Assembly: GCA_036924085.1 (NCBI GenBank)
Contig: JAVGWX010000003.1
Coordinates: 113,815,764-113,879,763 of the forward strand
Direction: 5' to 3'
Length of the DNA: 64,000 nt
Source of the DNA: Ariolimax columbianus
Lineage: Eukaryota; Mollusca; Gastropoda; Stylommatophora; Arionidae
Part shown: in pieces, positions 9,299 to 21,139 of the stretch
Layout: each line of letters starts with the position of its first letter
How positions within the stretch are numbered: the first letter of the stretch is position 1
Position numbers and translations under genes: made by a program
The notes under the pieces: generated by a model
Databases searched by the model: none
What the model was told of the DNA's origin: nothing
What the model saw: the letters and a program-made list of their open reading frames with translations, nothing else

Positions 9299-9545
9299 CT
9301 TTTGACTTTCAGGCAGTAAGATTTCTGTCTTTGCATCGTGGAGAAGCTGCCAACTTTTGACCTTCATGCAGTAAGATTTCCGTGCTTGCATGGTGGAGAA
9401 GCTGCCCCCTTTTGACTTTCAGGCAGTAAGATTTCTGTCTTTGCATCGTGGAGAAGCTGCCAACTTTTGACCTTCATGCAGTAAGATTTCCGTGCTTGCA
9501 TGGTGGAGAAGCTGCCCCCTTTTGACTTTCATGCAGTAAGATATC
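9299..9545. repeat. 56-bp minisatellite, right part (about 4.5 copies), starting with TSD
   Basis: Continues the array at 2470-2610 with alternating subtypes (aggcagtaagatttctgtct and atgcagtaagatttccgtgc), giving a 112-bp higher-order dimer. Its first 12 bases (9299-9310, cttttgactttc) are the right-hand target duplication of the LINE. Confidence 0.9.
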
Positions 9546-9769
9546 CGTTACTGTTACAATGTTTGCCCGAACTGCAGCTCTTTTTTTATTTCCAATTTCT
9601 AATGGTTCTTTTACTTGCACAGCGTCTACACGGGATTTCCGAACAGGACGTCCACCTCCGATAGAACTAGGGGTCGATTTCACTTCCCTGGAGAGCAGAA
9701 AAAGCTTGCAACTGGCCGAACTCGAATACTGACCTTTTCACGACGTCTTCTGTTCTTCTCTTAAGTGTC

Positions 9770-10345
9770 TTATCTCTCAGCTGAAGCGATACTCACAAGG
9801 ACCATCCTCAGACATGAACGTTTCTTATATATGGATTCCATATCAATAATACAAGCTGTCATAAACAATAGAAACAACGAATTGGGAAGCCTGTCCGAGA
9901 CACTCATGAATACCAGCTTCAATTTCAATATAATGAACAATTCAATGGATTCTACTAGCCAAAAGGGTAGGAAGCAAAACTGAAGACAGGTATACATATG
10001 AAGAATAAAAAAACAATGATAAAAACTCCAAACACAAATGTCACAGAGAATACACAGAAACCGATATAGCAAAAGCATACTACTCCTTGCAAGAAGAGCT
10101 CGGGTCTCAATATTCAACTGTGAACATGTCCCACGCATACTGAAAAATCTTTGTTCAACAAATTGAAATTCGGGGCACATATATGTGTCCATGTGAGGAG
10201 ACTAACCAAACGGCGGAACATGTTCTTTATGTGTCTGTCGGCTCTATAAGAGGACTAGATTGACAACATGGCTTTCCCCATTGCAATTATGGGAATAAAC
10301 TGTGTGGTGGCGAGAGAAGTCATTGTCGGACCAAATAGTTTATGC
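9770..10345 (+). pseudogene. LINE relic: RNase H and C-terminal Cys/His region
   Basis: The plus strand encodes DSISIIQAVINNRNNELGSL near 9830-9890, similar to the middle of LINE RNase H domains. In shifted frames it has SLFNKLKFGAHIC near 10150 and CPCEETNQTAEHVLYV near 10192, the Cys/His cluster seen at the C terminus of related LINEs. Several frameshifts and stops separate the pieces. The segment upstream (9546-9769) shows nothing I can identify. Confidence 0.6.
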
Positions 10346-10960
10346 GGGAAATAAAAGCGTTAAAGGTAGAACAAAAGAAACCGTTCCGGATATGTCGTCT
10401 TGAGGCTTCACGTAACTATTTCCGTTGTTATAGTTTCTGCAGGATGGGACGCCCCAATTCTTAGTTGCCTCCGTATTCACATTGTTACTGACGTTTCCTC
10501 CCATTGGAGGCCATAGTAACACACCGGCCATTTTTATAACGAACTATATAATCTTTTCATAACACCCCCCCCCCCCCCCCCTCCTCCTTAAAAGAAAGAA
10601 AAACAGATACTTGATTGTTGATTAAAGAAGTTGTTAAAACAACAACATTCAGATTATGATACTTGAAGGCCAAGGCCGAACGTGTTCAATTCGCTTTAAG
10701 ATCAATTTGCACGTTGAAGGTCGGATGCAGTGGACCTCATACATCCTTTGTTTTTTGCTTTAATTGTGCAATCTGCCGGTCTTTTCCTTGTTCATCTTTG
10801 TCTTGGTGTCCTCGCACTTACAGTGATGTTTAACCGTGGTACGTTTGTCCCTCCAGTACTATTTTCAGCAAGGTGTTATTTCTGATGATGTGACCACAAC
10901 ATATTAACTACCTGAACTTAATTTCGTACATTCATTTTGTTGCGTTCCTAGTTTCTCCAA
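10346..10960. other. Unassigned stretch with a C-homopolymer
   Basis: No gene or repeat family recognised. A run of about 20 C lies near 10563-10582. Similar C runs occur near 12077-12091 and 16944-16954; the last follows a motif of the type cgccttttatgacatgta that recurs elsewhere in the window. Confidence 0.5.
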
Positions 10961-11550
10961 GATTGTTATTAATGATCTCTCTCTCTCCAGATGTACCGCA
11001 TTCTTATTATATATTCACATTTCAAATACATCAATTATCCTCTCTAACTGCTCATTGTACACGTTTTCATGTCACACTTCGGAGATTGACTCAGGTACGA
11101 TGGATGGGACATGTTCGCATGTCAGATGAGCGTATTCTCAAACAGCTGTTATACGGTGAGCTCAAAACAGGCAGATGCTCATCAGCAGGGCATAAGAAAC
11201 GCTAGAGAGACTCCTTGGAAGTGTTCAATATGCTGGAAATGCTTCAATATTGATGTGACCTCCTAAGAAATGTTTGCACAAGACCGTACCACCTGGCGAG
11301 CTAGTATCACCGAAGGTGCTCAGATCGCAGAGAGTACAGCCATCGCGGAGCTCAGCGTTAGCGCCCCCCCCCCCCCCAAAAAAAAAAACCCAACAAAAAA
11401 AACAGCAAAACAAACAACAACAAAAACAGCAACACTCACCACGATCCATAACCGGCTCACCGCATGTGTGCCCTGAATGTGGCAGATTGTGTCATTCTCA
11501 GATTGGTCTTTACCGCCATCAGCAAATACATGTCGCATCAATAGTCTGAT
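10961..11550 (+). pseudogene. LINE relic with C-terminal C2H2 finger
   Basis: Plus-strand translation gives RRLTQVRWMGHVRMSDERIL and then KQLLYGELKTGR, matching the post-RT region of endonuclease-RT LINEs (RW.GHV.RM...LPKQ...YGEL..GKR). After a C/A-rich expansion (11364-11440) it gives CPECGRLCHSQIGLYRH, the C2H2-like finger that ends such proteins. A stop and frame changes show it is inactive. Confidence 0.7.
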
Positions 11551-12470
11551 ACTGTGGCAATCTTAGCTTGCGATGGCCAACTATTATTATCATGTCACAC
11601 AGTAATACCAAGTATAAATAACGCCTAATATATATCTGCTTGTATTGGTGAGTTAGTTTCATGAATGTTGGTGTAACAATCATTGGAAAACTCATACATT
11701 GGCTTCCAGATTTCTATTTCGCATCTTCCATCCCCTGTTATTATTTTTCCAAGACAGAAGAAAACCATGACCTATTCTAATATTGGATAGTTTAATCGTA
11801 TATATAGAACATAGTTCTTGTACCCTTTACTAGTTACCAGAAGTTTCTTTGTTTCAGTGTCGATGTGTAATTCTTATTCCTGGCTTATAATCTTTACTTG
11901 AATCACCATTTCCTATAATCCATGCCCGTGTATTACCGGAATCCGAAGGGGGAACGAAGGATAGTAACAGGTAACCTTCCATTATGACGTAAAACGCTAT
12001 TAAGCAGGATCGAACAGGGGGTCGACTACTCCTGCCCTGCAGAAACTAAATCAGATCCAACAAAAATAAAGACAATCCCCCCCCCCCCCCCTTTTCTTAG
12101 AAACAGAAACTCTTAAGAGGCGACCAACAGTGAGGTTTGAACTCGCAATTATAAAAGACGTTTCTTACGCATGACTCTATCCATCCTGCCATTCATACAT
12201 TGTACAAGCTCGCTTATTGTGGTGTAGTCTTCTGGGATTGAAAGAATTATCTAGGAATATTGACGCAAATATGCCGCTTCTTTTGTATCTCGACCTCGCT
12301 TCGTGTGAGGTACAGCGGTACAGCTATAGATGATTGCTTATATAAAACATGCACACAAATAATTGGTTTGGTCTTGCAGTGGGGCCTGCAGCAATTTATT
12401 TTACATTGTGAGTTTGCTAGTTCCCTGTACAATTCTCTTTAGTCGCCTTTTAGGATATATAAAAATGGTG
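11551..12470. other. No gene seen; C-run and short dispersed fragments
   Basis: Low-complexity C run at 12077-12091. The segment around 12400-12460 (ctctttagtcgccttttagg) recurs near 26430-26450 and resembles 16895 and 37620, suggesting an old dispersed repeat that I cannot classify. Confidence 0.4.
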
Positions 12471-13094
12471 CAGTATTTTTATTACTTCATCCAAAATGAT
12501 AAGTCATGTGATCCACATGTGTTACATGGAATACAGGTGAACGTAACTCTTCTTGGGATCGCAAGAGAAATAAGCAAGACAAACAGACATTGGTCAAAGA
12601 CAACCAACAAACACCACATACAAGATAAATAAAGCAAATCACTTGTCCAACACCGTTCTTGTTTATTTTCATAGCGTCCGTCAATAAATAATATAAAAAC
12701 ACGAATCCATGGAAACAACAGTTCTGTAGCATTATGTTGCATTGAATATAGAAACATGTATACCATTTTATTAAAGCTGTACAGTAATTCCCACACATAG
12801 ATTAGACAGTCTTCACACCCAGGTCACCAATGAGAACATAGTTATACAACCGGTTACTGTAACTACGCTATTTCTCAGTAATAAAATGAATCAACGCCTA
12901 CCTTAAATACAACAATTACACAATTTATTTCAAATTGTTGTTGAACGTATGGCAAGCTTAGTTAAAAGGTATGTTTCAAGTGCTACTTTAAGTTACATCT
13001 ATCTAGGATTATTACAAACATTTTATGTTCAGTTGTATCTGTGCTTAAGACATTTTTTAACATTATAAATATAATATATATATATATATATAGT
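12471..13094. other. No gene seen; AT-rich, ends in (AT)n
   Basis: AT-rich sequence without recognisable coding potential. A short (AT)n run sits at about 13073-13092. Confidence 0.5.
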
Positions 13095-13450
13095 TAGTTG
13101 AGCGTCGTGGAGAGATTAAGTCGTCTTTCCTGCGCCAAGTGTGATGCGTCGGTCAATATGAGAACGTGTCGCTGCACAATCACTATAATGTCATCTGTCC
13201 ACATGGCTCGCGGCCGCCCCTTGCCCTGTACCCAGATCTACCATCGACTTAAGCCATCAATGGAAGTTGAGGGTGGATTCTCATGAGATGACCAAACCAA
13301 CTTATTTTCTGCCTGGAAATGTATTCGACACAAGACATAGTGCCAACCATACTTCGAATGTCGTAGTTTCGCTTTCTTTCTCTCTTGGTAACACCAATGA
13401 CCTTCCTCACACACTTCATTTCACACGTCAAAATTATTGTTTTCTCACAT
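13095..13450 (-). pseudogene. LINE relic, post-RT C-terminal region
   Basis: Minus-strand translation from about 13431 gives CVRKVIGVTKRERKRNYDIR and then RQKISWFGHLMRI. After a frame change it gives QGKGRPRATWTDDI and LAQERRLNLSTT. The pattern (KVLGVTKRDR.RN.DIR ... W.GH..RM ... GRPR..W.DDI ... A.DRR.W) is the C-terminal region of common animal endonuclease-RT LINEs. It is 5'-truncated, frame-broken and inactive. Confidence 0.75.
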
Positions 13451-15019
13451 GCCCTGGATAGAGGTCATGTTTGGCACTGGTACCACAGAGTCTGCATAAA
13501 TATACTGTTTATATATATATTTCACCATTTATTATTGCACTTGCATTGTCCCTTAATTCTCACCATCATTTTCATCAACACTGTTGATAAAATTATTCCA
13601 AAGCTATATCAACACAAGGACAGATCCTTCGGTTAATTTTGTGTTCATCAGTCAGTTGTCAGCACACTTTCCGAAAATTCAATCGATCATGTATTATGAT
13701 GTAGGCTAAACCATGCGAACACCCTATTGCAGTTGCTATGCTGTCTATCATTACTGTCAGTTTGAACTCTAAGCCTCACCTCCTGCACCGATGTTTTGTT
13801 GCAATCTGAACAGAATGACTAGGTCACGCTTCATCAACAATATTTGAGCATCCTAAATAAACTTTATTGTGGCAGTTTTGCTCAACTTTACTCGACCAAG
13901 CACTTGCCGTCGTAAACAGGAAGTATTATCTTATAAATATTCTTTGCTTAAAGTTTCTTTCCCATCCCCCGAACCCACCCACAAAGCAGAATAACTGTAC
14001 ACTCTAATCACGAACGCCATTTTGTGTTTGAACTGCGTATGTGCATGCGACATTTAGCGACTGCTGCCTAGAGTGATACAAAAAAGGGATGTTGCTGCCA
14101 CTCGATGACACCTTTAGAAACCGCCCACTGCATGTTCCATCTATCCCACATCGGTTTATGATACGAAATGTAACGTGAACAAACTGTAGTACCCCTGTAA
14201 ACTACCAAGCATATCGTAAAATGCAATGGCGGAGGGTTGGACAAAAAGCTGGATACCTCACCCCATAAAAACAAATTAGCCAGAATAGAAAGAAAAGAAG
14301 ATATCTACACCTCAGAGTAGAAGATGAGCGACTAAGCCACGTTATATAGAATCGACATAACTGAACTCTGGACTAAGTCAAATCAAGTCAGAGAAGATAT
14401 CCAATTATGAAAAGGCAAGTTATTTTTCTCATTTGATAAATTTATTATGAAAACAATTTCAGATTGGAAGTAGCTCGTGATATGTAAACATCGACTAGGT
14501 ACAACAATCACAAATGTATAAGCTCAAACACACATTAACCAATCATAAGTGGAACACTATGTCACGTGTGCCTACATTGACATTTGGACTGGAAAGTCTC
14601 ATTACATATTATTTCTGAATTTCCGTTTTTCCATTTGCTCACTAAAATGGATATATTCTGTAAACAAATGAGGTTCCTAGATATAGCTGACCATCACACT
14701 CTGGGCACATTCCAGTCTATTTTATATCCTCAGTCAATGGATGTCAAAGTTATCAGTGACCATCCCGTCTGTCCCAGGTCATCATTCGTACAGTGCATCA
14801 GTTCTAATTCATGATTTTCGTTTAGACTGATATGGTTCTTGGTCAGGTTTTTCCTGTCCTCCAAAGCTATGCCAGCAGGAGTTTTACTCCTGGCAGAACT
14901 GAAGTTTGGCGGGGTTCATGTGCATCTCCTCCATATCAAAGCTAAGAATAGAGCCACTCGTTTGACCCAGCAGAAAATGATGTGAAAGACAGCCAATCAG
15001 CTCTCTACACGTGGAAAAT
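13451..15019. other. No gene seen
   Basis: About 1.5 kb without a recognisable coding region, RNA gene or tandem repeat. Base composition is ordinary for the window. Confidence 0.5.
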
Positions 15020-15550
15020 TGTACAGTGCCTCTCCTTGGCGAATTTTCTCTGGAAGTATGTTCGTAGGGCCTCTTCTGGACGAATGTCCTCTGGAAGTGG
15101 GTTTATAGTTACTCCCCTTGACGAATGTTCTCTGTAAGTGGGTTTGTAGTTCCTCCCCTTGACGAATGTTCTCTGTAAGTGGGTTTGTAGTTCCTCCCCT
15201 TGACGAATGTTCTCTGTAAGTGGGTTTGTAGTTCCTCCCCTTGACGAATGTTCTCTGTAAGTGGGTTTGTAGTTCCTCCCCTTGACGAATGTTCTCTGTA
15301 AGTGGGTTTGTAGTTCCTCCCCTTGACGAATGTTCTCTGTAAGTGGGTTTGTAGTTCCTCCCCTTGACGAATGTTCTCTGTAAGTGGGTTTATAGTTCCT
15401 CATCTTGACGAATGTTCTCTGTAAGTGGGTTTGTAGTTCCTCCCCTTGACGAATGTTCTCTAGAAGTGGATTTGTAGTGCTTCTCCATGGCAAATTTTCT
15501 ATGAAAGTGGGTTTCTAGTGCCTCTCCATGACGAATTCTCTCTGGAAGTC
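15020..15550. repeat. 41-bp minisatellite, about 12 copies
   Basis: Units containing cccttgacgaatgttctctg and gtgggtttgtag repeat every 41 bp, very regular at 15110-15460 and decaying at both ends. Three units make 123 nt, so one minus-strand frame stays open for 162 codons. That open frame is a by-product of the repeat and not evidence for a gene. Confidence 0.95.
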
Positions 15551-16184
15551 GGATTGTAGTGCGTCTTCTTATATACGCGATTCGTACTGAGGGTATGCAT
15601 GGGCTTTCATAACTGTAGTACAATACAGAACTTCTCAGCAGGCTCGCCACTACAGTGATCACAGTGACCATCCACACTTCTTTGGTCAGGCTGTTGCAGA
15701 AGTAGAGTACCGTTAAACGTCACAAAGGGTCTTGTTCAGCGTGTTTCACATGGCACTGACTAGCCTTCGCACCCACGTAGGGATAGCAACATCGTTATGT
15801 AAATCAGGTTGTTTGATATGAGGCATCCACGACTGTTGGAAAATAATTACTTTGGCGCAGAAATCTTGCAAGCCGGACTACTTTTGTGACGTATGCACAA
15901 TATTGGTAACACTCAACTGGCATGGAGTAAGTGTCAGAGAGACAAGATAGTAGACAATGCGAAAACTTGTCTAAACAGTAGCGGTAATCCGATATTTGAC
16001 AATGTCTTCGCGGATGATGTGTTAGTGAACTCATTGTACTAGGTCACATTGTTTTCTGAGATAGGGTTGATAAGTTTCTTTCCTCGCTGCCTTGTCTTTC
16101 ATAAGTGTCAGGTACTCATTTACAGTCAGGTGGACTGGAGCGTGTTTGGCCATGGATTCAACTAGGTAGATGTATGTTCTCCCC
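15551..16184. other. No gene seen; tRNA-SINE fragment near 16055-16160
   Basis: Mostly unrecognised. The segment ctcgctgccttg...ggtactcatttacag around 16080-16130 matches the reverse orientation of the tRNA-SINE 3' part seen at 52100-52160 and 20880-20950. Confidence 0.45.
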
Positions 16185-16450
16185 AAACAAGAGAAACGCC
16201 AAGTGGGAGACACGTTACTTATACAGTGATCTCCACAAACAAGAGAAACACCCACGGTGATCTACTCAAAGAGAAACACCCAGTGGAGGACACGTTACTT
16301 ATACGGTGATCTCCACAAACAAGAGAAACACCCAGAAGAAGACACGTTACTTATACGGTGATCTCCACAAACAGGAGAAACATCCATGGTCATCTACACA
16401 AAGAGAAACACCCACGGTGATCTACACAAAGAGAAACACCCAGTGGAAGC
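16185..16450. repeat. Mixed minisatellite built on gagaaacaccca
   Basis: About six irregular units alternating ggtgatctccacaaacaaga with a shorter variant carrying ctacacaaagagaaac. Some units include cacgttacttatac. Unit length varies between about 27 and 50 bp. Confidence 0.85.
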
Positions 16451-17320
16451 AGCAAGATAACGATAAAACTGGCTGGCTCATATCAATTATGAAGATTATT
16501 AAGGTCAGTTATTTTCATTTGATAATTAAGTTCATGTCCAGGTCGCTGGCAGAAGAAGTGTGTACCAGTTGAGTCAAAATCAGGTGAACTTTAATAGCTG
16601 AAACAAATTAACAAAGAATACAGATAACTTATTAGAAGTCAGTTTTAAGGGGCACGTGAATAGAGAAACTACGGGTACGATCAAAAGGTCTTAGTCAAGG
16701 ACAGAGGATAACACAACAGGAAATAATTAACTAATCCAAACGATAATGATGGTAGCGAAACATACTTATCTGACATGTGCATCTTATGACGCATGGAATA
16801 GGTTTGGCTTAGTTGCCCCTTTTGTACAAACGAGGAGAAGAAATTGATTTCCTTACGCTGATTATTTCTATGAAATGCGCTAGAGGTCCAAGCCTAATTA
16901 TTCGCCTTTTATGACATGTAGGTTACAGTGTTTCTATTCTCTCCCCCCCCCCCCTTTCCATGTTCTGGTAATACATACGATGAAGTAGACACTGACACCA
17001 CTTTGACAGGGGCAAGTGGATGAGTCATACATGTATAAATATAGATATCACCATGGGATGAACATTGTTGATGCTGACACATGTCTGATTACCAGACACT
17101 ACTTAAGGGTTTTCCTTCATTTATGTATGGGCATTGTCCACAGCAAATAAAAGTCCCTGGCTAAGTAAGAACTTCAGTGAACGAAAGTCCTTGGATAATA
17201 GTTAATGAAAATGAAAGTCCTTTGTCATTGTTCGCTGTGTGTTAATTACTACTGGCTGGGTAAGAGCTGTAGTGAATGAAAGTCTTTTAACTAACAGTTT
17301 CTGTGAATAACTATTTTATT
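16451..17320. other. No gene seen
   Basis: Unrecognised sequence with a C run at about 16944. The last 200 bases contain degenerate pre-copies (gtccctggctaagtaag, gtcctttgtcat) of the minisatellite that follows. Confidence 0.5.
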
Positions 17321-17770
17321 AATAGCTGTTGTACAAGAAGGTACTTAGCTAACAGCTGTTGTACAAGAAGGTACTTGGCTAACGGCTGTTGTGATTGAAG
17401 GACCTTAGCTAACAGCTGTTGTGATTGAAAGACCTTAGCTAACAGCTGTTGTGGTTGAAAGACCTTAGCTAACAGCTATTGTGATTGAAAGACCTTGGCT
17501 AACAGCTGTTGTGGTTGAAAGACCTTGGCTAACAGCTGTTGTGGTTGAAAGACCTTAGCTAACAGCTGTTGTGATTGAAAGACCTTACCTAACAGCTGTT
17601 GTGGTTGAAAGACCTTAGCTAACAGCTGTTGTGGTTGAAAGACCTTAGCTAACAGCTGTTGTGGTTGAAAGACCTTAGCTAACAGCTGTTGTGGTTGAAA
17701 GACCTTAGCTAACAGCTGTTGTGATTGAAATCCCTTGGCTAACGGCTGTTGTGAATTAAATGCCTTGGCT
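17321..17770. repeat. 30-bp minisatellite, about 15 copies
   Basis: Units containing ttagctaacagctgttgtgg and ttgaaagacc repeat every 30 bp with little divergence in the middle. The palindrome cagctg occurs in nearly every unit. Confidence 0.95.
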
Positions 17771-18020
17771 AATAGGAAAGTAAGTATAATAGTTGTTGTG
17801 AATGAGAATCTTGAACTAAAATATATGTTGTAAATTAAGGATCCCTGTTCTAGTCTTAGACTACTAGATGTTGTAAATGAATGGGTCCTTGTCTAAACTA
17901 GACTACTAGATGTTGTAAATGAATAGTCCCTTGGCTACACTAGACTTTTATATGTTGTAAATAAAGGTGCCTTGTTCTAGACTAGACTACTAGATGCTGT
18001 TAAGGAAGACCCTGTACTGG
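17771..18020. repeat. About 42-bp degenerate tandem repeat, 4-5 copies
   Basis: Units share gactactagatgttgtaaat followed by gaa and a variable ctt/ccc segment. It adjoins the 30-bp array and both contain a gttgt(g/a)a core, so one may have arisen from the other. Confidence 0.75.
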
Positions 18021-18133
18021 ACTAGTTGTTGTTAATGAAATGTCTGGCTTAAGACCTGAATTGAGATACGACACTGCAGATCTATTGCAACTGACCTTAA
18101 ATGTGAAGATGGTACTTGAACTGAACTGAACTG

Positions 18134-18550
18134 AGGGATCAAGATGCTGAGCAGAACATGAGCTGCGGTGGTTAGCGACCCATAGCTGACTGCTAGCGTC
18201 ATGGCCAGCGAACCATAGCTGCCAAGACCCTTCTACACCTCCACGCGGTGATCCTGGATAACAGGCTGCAGCAGAGCAGACTGGCTAAGGAGAAGGAATC
18301 GAAGAGGGAATGCTAACCCGGTACTAAAAAAAAAATGCTTGCTGAAGTCGGATGTGTTGGACCGAAAGGTGCAAATATCGCAGCCAAGCTCTAAACTACG
18401 ACACAACGCATTCCGTTCTCTGGACTACATTCTGCTACTTAAGCCCTTTCAGGGTTTGGTAGTGGGAGATTGAGAACGAACGAACGAAGAAGAAGAAGAA
18501 GAAGAAGACGAAGAAGAAGAAGAAGAAGAAAAAGAAGAAGAAGAAGAATA
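18134..18550 (+). mobile_element. SINE-A copy with 15-bp target duplication
   Basis: A near full-length copy of the window's commonest retroposon. It starts near aggg-atcaagatgctgagca, carries the core gctgaagtcggatgtgttgg, and ends ggtagtgggagattgagaac followed by a GAA/GAC run. The 15-mer aactgaactgaactg lies at 18119-18133 and 18551-18565. The duplication and the A- or GAA-type tail mark it as a retroposon. The head has only a weak Pol III A-box-like stretch (ctgcggtggttagcgac), so the founder RNA is uncertain. Confidence 0.9.
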
Positions 18551-18565
18551 AACTGAACTGAACTG

Positions 18566-19109
18566 CAAGCTCGTAAGTTATAGAACTTGTTATGGTAACT
18601 ATCTGACTGCTCTTCGTATGTATGTTCACATCATTGATAGTAAGCCGCGGGCCCATGTTCTCTACCTCCGCCCCCCACCAGTGGTTGGTGAGAAACACAA
18701 TTGGAGCAGTGTTCTGGATCAGCCACAAACAACAGACCAGCTCCCATTTAACGTGACACTAATTTAAAGTGACATTTAATGATAGAGTTCATTATCAGAC
18801 ATTGCCGTCAAGGATGAAGTGTGAGGGACATCTTAGCTTTTGTGAAGAGGAGCTACCGGAGCACTCCCTCGATGACCTGTTTCTACTAGCTAACAATGAC
18901 AAGCTGCAGTGGTACTTTGGTTTCAAATAAAGAGTATAAAAACATGGACAGGTCCGGTTCAGATACCGCGCTAGAGCAACAACGAAACAAACGTTACTAC
19001 CATAATGAAGGCCATTTGGTAGTAACGTAGGTTACACTCTTGTTTTAGTTCTAGCAGGGTTGTCTGAGCTGTTGCCATGTCGTTATACTCTAACTAAACT
19101 GGTATGAAG
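18566..19109. other. No gene seen
   Basis: Unrecognised intergenic sequence between two SINE-A copies. Confidence 0.5.
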
Positions 19110-19400
19110 ACGATGGGCAGCTCATGAGCTGTAGTGGTCAGCGACCCAGAGCTGTCAAGACCCTTCTACACCTCCACGCGGTGATCCCGAATAACAGGCT
19201 GCAGCAAGGCAGACTGGCTAAGGAGACAGAATTGAAGAGGGAAGGCTAACCCTGTACTTAAAAATGATTGCTGAAGTCGTATGTGTCTAACCGAAAAGTG
19301 CAAATATCGCAGTGAAGCTGTAAACTATGACACAACGCATTCCGTTCTCTAGACTACATTCTACTGCTTAAAGCTCTTTCAGGGTTTGGTTTGGGGGGGG
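19110..19400 (+). mobile_element. SINE-A copy running into a G-rich minisatellite
   Basis: Matches SINE-A from gagctgtagtggtcagcgac through the core (gctgaagtcgtatgtgtcta) to ctttcagggtttggt. A deletion removes about 35 bases of the head. At the 3' end, where other copies have agtgggagattgagaacgaa, this copy turns into the array at 19375-20110. Confidence 0.9.
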
Positions 19401-20110
19401 GGGGATGCTGAGAACGTTCAGGGCTTGGTGGGGGGAACGTTTAGCACTTGGTGGGGGGGACTGAGAATGTTCAGGGCTTGGTAGGGGTGGGGGGGGGACT
19501 GAGAACGTTTAGCACTTGGTGGGGGTTGGGGGGGGGGGACTGAGAATGTTCAGGGCTCGGTAGGGGTGGGGGGACTGAGAAAGTTCAGGGCTTGGTGGGA
19601 GTGGGGGGGGGGGACTGAGAATGTTCAGGGCTTGGTGGGGGGTGGGGGGGGACTGAGAACGTTCAGGGCTTGGTGGGGGGTGGGGGAGGGGAACTGAGAA
19701 TGTTCAGGGCTTGGTGGGGGGACTGAGAACATTTAGGGTTTGGTGGGGGGTGGGGAGGGGAACTGAGAATGTTCAGGGCTTGGTGGGGGGACTGAGAACG
19801 TTTAGGGCTTGGTGGGGGGTGGGGGGGGGGGGTGGGGGAGGGGAACTGAGAATGTTTAAGGCTTGGTTGGGGGGGGACTGAGAACGTTTAGGGCTTGGTG
19901 GGGGGTGGGGGGAACAGAATGTTTAAGGCTTGGTGGGGGTGGGGGGAGACTGAGAATGTTCAGGGCTTGGTGGGGGGTGGGAGGAGACTGAGATCGTTCA
20001 AGGTTTGGTGGGGGTGGGGGGGGGGAGACTGAGAATGTTCAGGGCTTGGTGGGGGTGGGGGGGGGGAAATGAGAATGTTCAGGGCTTGGTGGCGAGAGAC
20101 TGAGAACGAA
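19375..20110. repeat. G-rich minisatellite grown from a SINE-A 3' end, about 18 copies
   Basis: Each unit has the form ttcagggcttggtggggg, a G run of variable length, then actgagaa(c/t)g. This is the SINE-A 3' terminus (cagggtttggtagtgggaga and ttgagaacg) with the central G tract expanded. The last unit rejoins a normal SINE-A end (gagagactgagaacgaacga) at about 20095-20113. Runs of 5-13 G make it a strong G-quadruplex candidate on the plus strand. Confidence 0.95.
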
Positions 20111-20249
20111 CGAATCCAAGCCAAGCCAGCCACTTACTAAACTAAGTAGACTTTTACAGTTGGGTGAGCAGACTTGAGAATGTCACGAATTCTGTCCCTT
20201 TGCTTGGACTTCTGTCCCTTTTTGATTTTACACTTCTCTGAACTCAAAC

Positions 20250-20530
20250 TTATTTCGTCATAAAGAGGATGTTGCATTGTAGTTTACATCAAGGCTGCGA
20301 TATCTGAGCGTTTCGGCCCGACACATCCTGTTTCAGCTAACCTTTTTGGGTACCGGGTTTACCTTCCCACTGCTATGCATATTCTCTTGGCTAGACGACA
20401 CTAGTGCAGTCTGTCTCCAGGGCCGTCGATAGGGACTTGATCAGCTCAGGTTCGCTGACCCTGATGCAAGTAGCCAGCTGTCGCTAGCTGCTGTCAGCTC
20501 ATTCACTGTGCTGCATCTTCGTTTCCGCCA
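20250..20530 (-). mobile_element. Diverged SINE-A-like copy
   Basis: Reverse orientation, with tgtagtttacatcaaggctg, cgatatctgagcgtttcggc, ccgacacatcctgtttcagc and ggttcgctgaccctgatgca. Similar older variants lie at 37310-37510 and 39230-39520. These share a subtype marker (gggtaccg followed by tttacctt) and form an older subfamily. Confidence 0.75.
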
Positions 20531-20859
20531 CTCATACTAATGCTCTTCTTCTTATCACCTCTTCACTTCTTATAAAGAAATGCAGCTAGCTCCCTCACAG
20601 GAAGCCTGTAGCACACCTATGTATGCTTTACCACCAGAAATGGTTTCTGTATCAATTTCACCGAGATAATATGGATGCTAGTCCAATATTTGTTAACCGC
20701 CATTTACAACATGCCTGGAAGGTTACAGTGGCCCTGTACTGTCTCCCCGGGAACATCTTGGGTATCATACTAATTTACAGGTACGTGTAGTCCCATGGCA
20801 CACACGGCTGTCGGCGATGAAGTGGTAGTGGCTTCATGAAATACGCCTCAACTTGTATG

Positions 20860-21030
20860 AGGTGTAATGTCCAAATCCAATCCTCGCTGCCTCATCTTTT
20901 ACTATCTGTTAGCAAGGTACCCATTTACATCTGGGTGGGCAAGAGCGTGTCGGATGACATGGCTTGTATCAAGTTGTCTTGTGGTAAGAAACTAGCCATC
21001 AACCACTGCCAACCAGATACAAGATGTTAA
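20860..21030 (-). mobile_element. tRNA-SINE (SINE-C) 3' fragment
   Basis: Contains ctcgctgcctcatcttttac and ggtacccatttacatctggg, the reverse complement of the 3' part of the tRNA-headed SINE at 52031-52235. No head is visible. Confidence 0.6.
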
Positions 21031-21139
21031 TAGACGTGTTGTACTTTCACGGACGAGTGTGTCTGTTCAGACTGTCATAAACAAACTGTATTACGAGATA
21101 ACGTAAATTGTTCACAGGCAATGTAGAGGAAATATATCA

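Noticed and set aside
15005..15493. 162-codon repetitive frame
   Set aside because: A 41-bp minisatellite read three units at a time.
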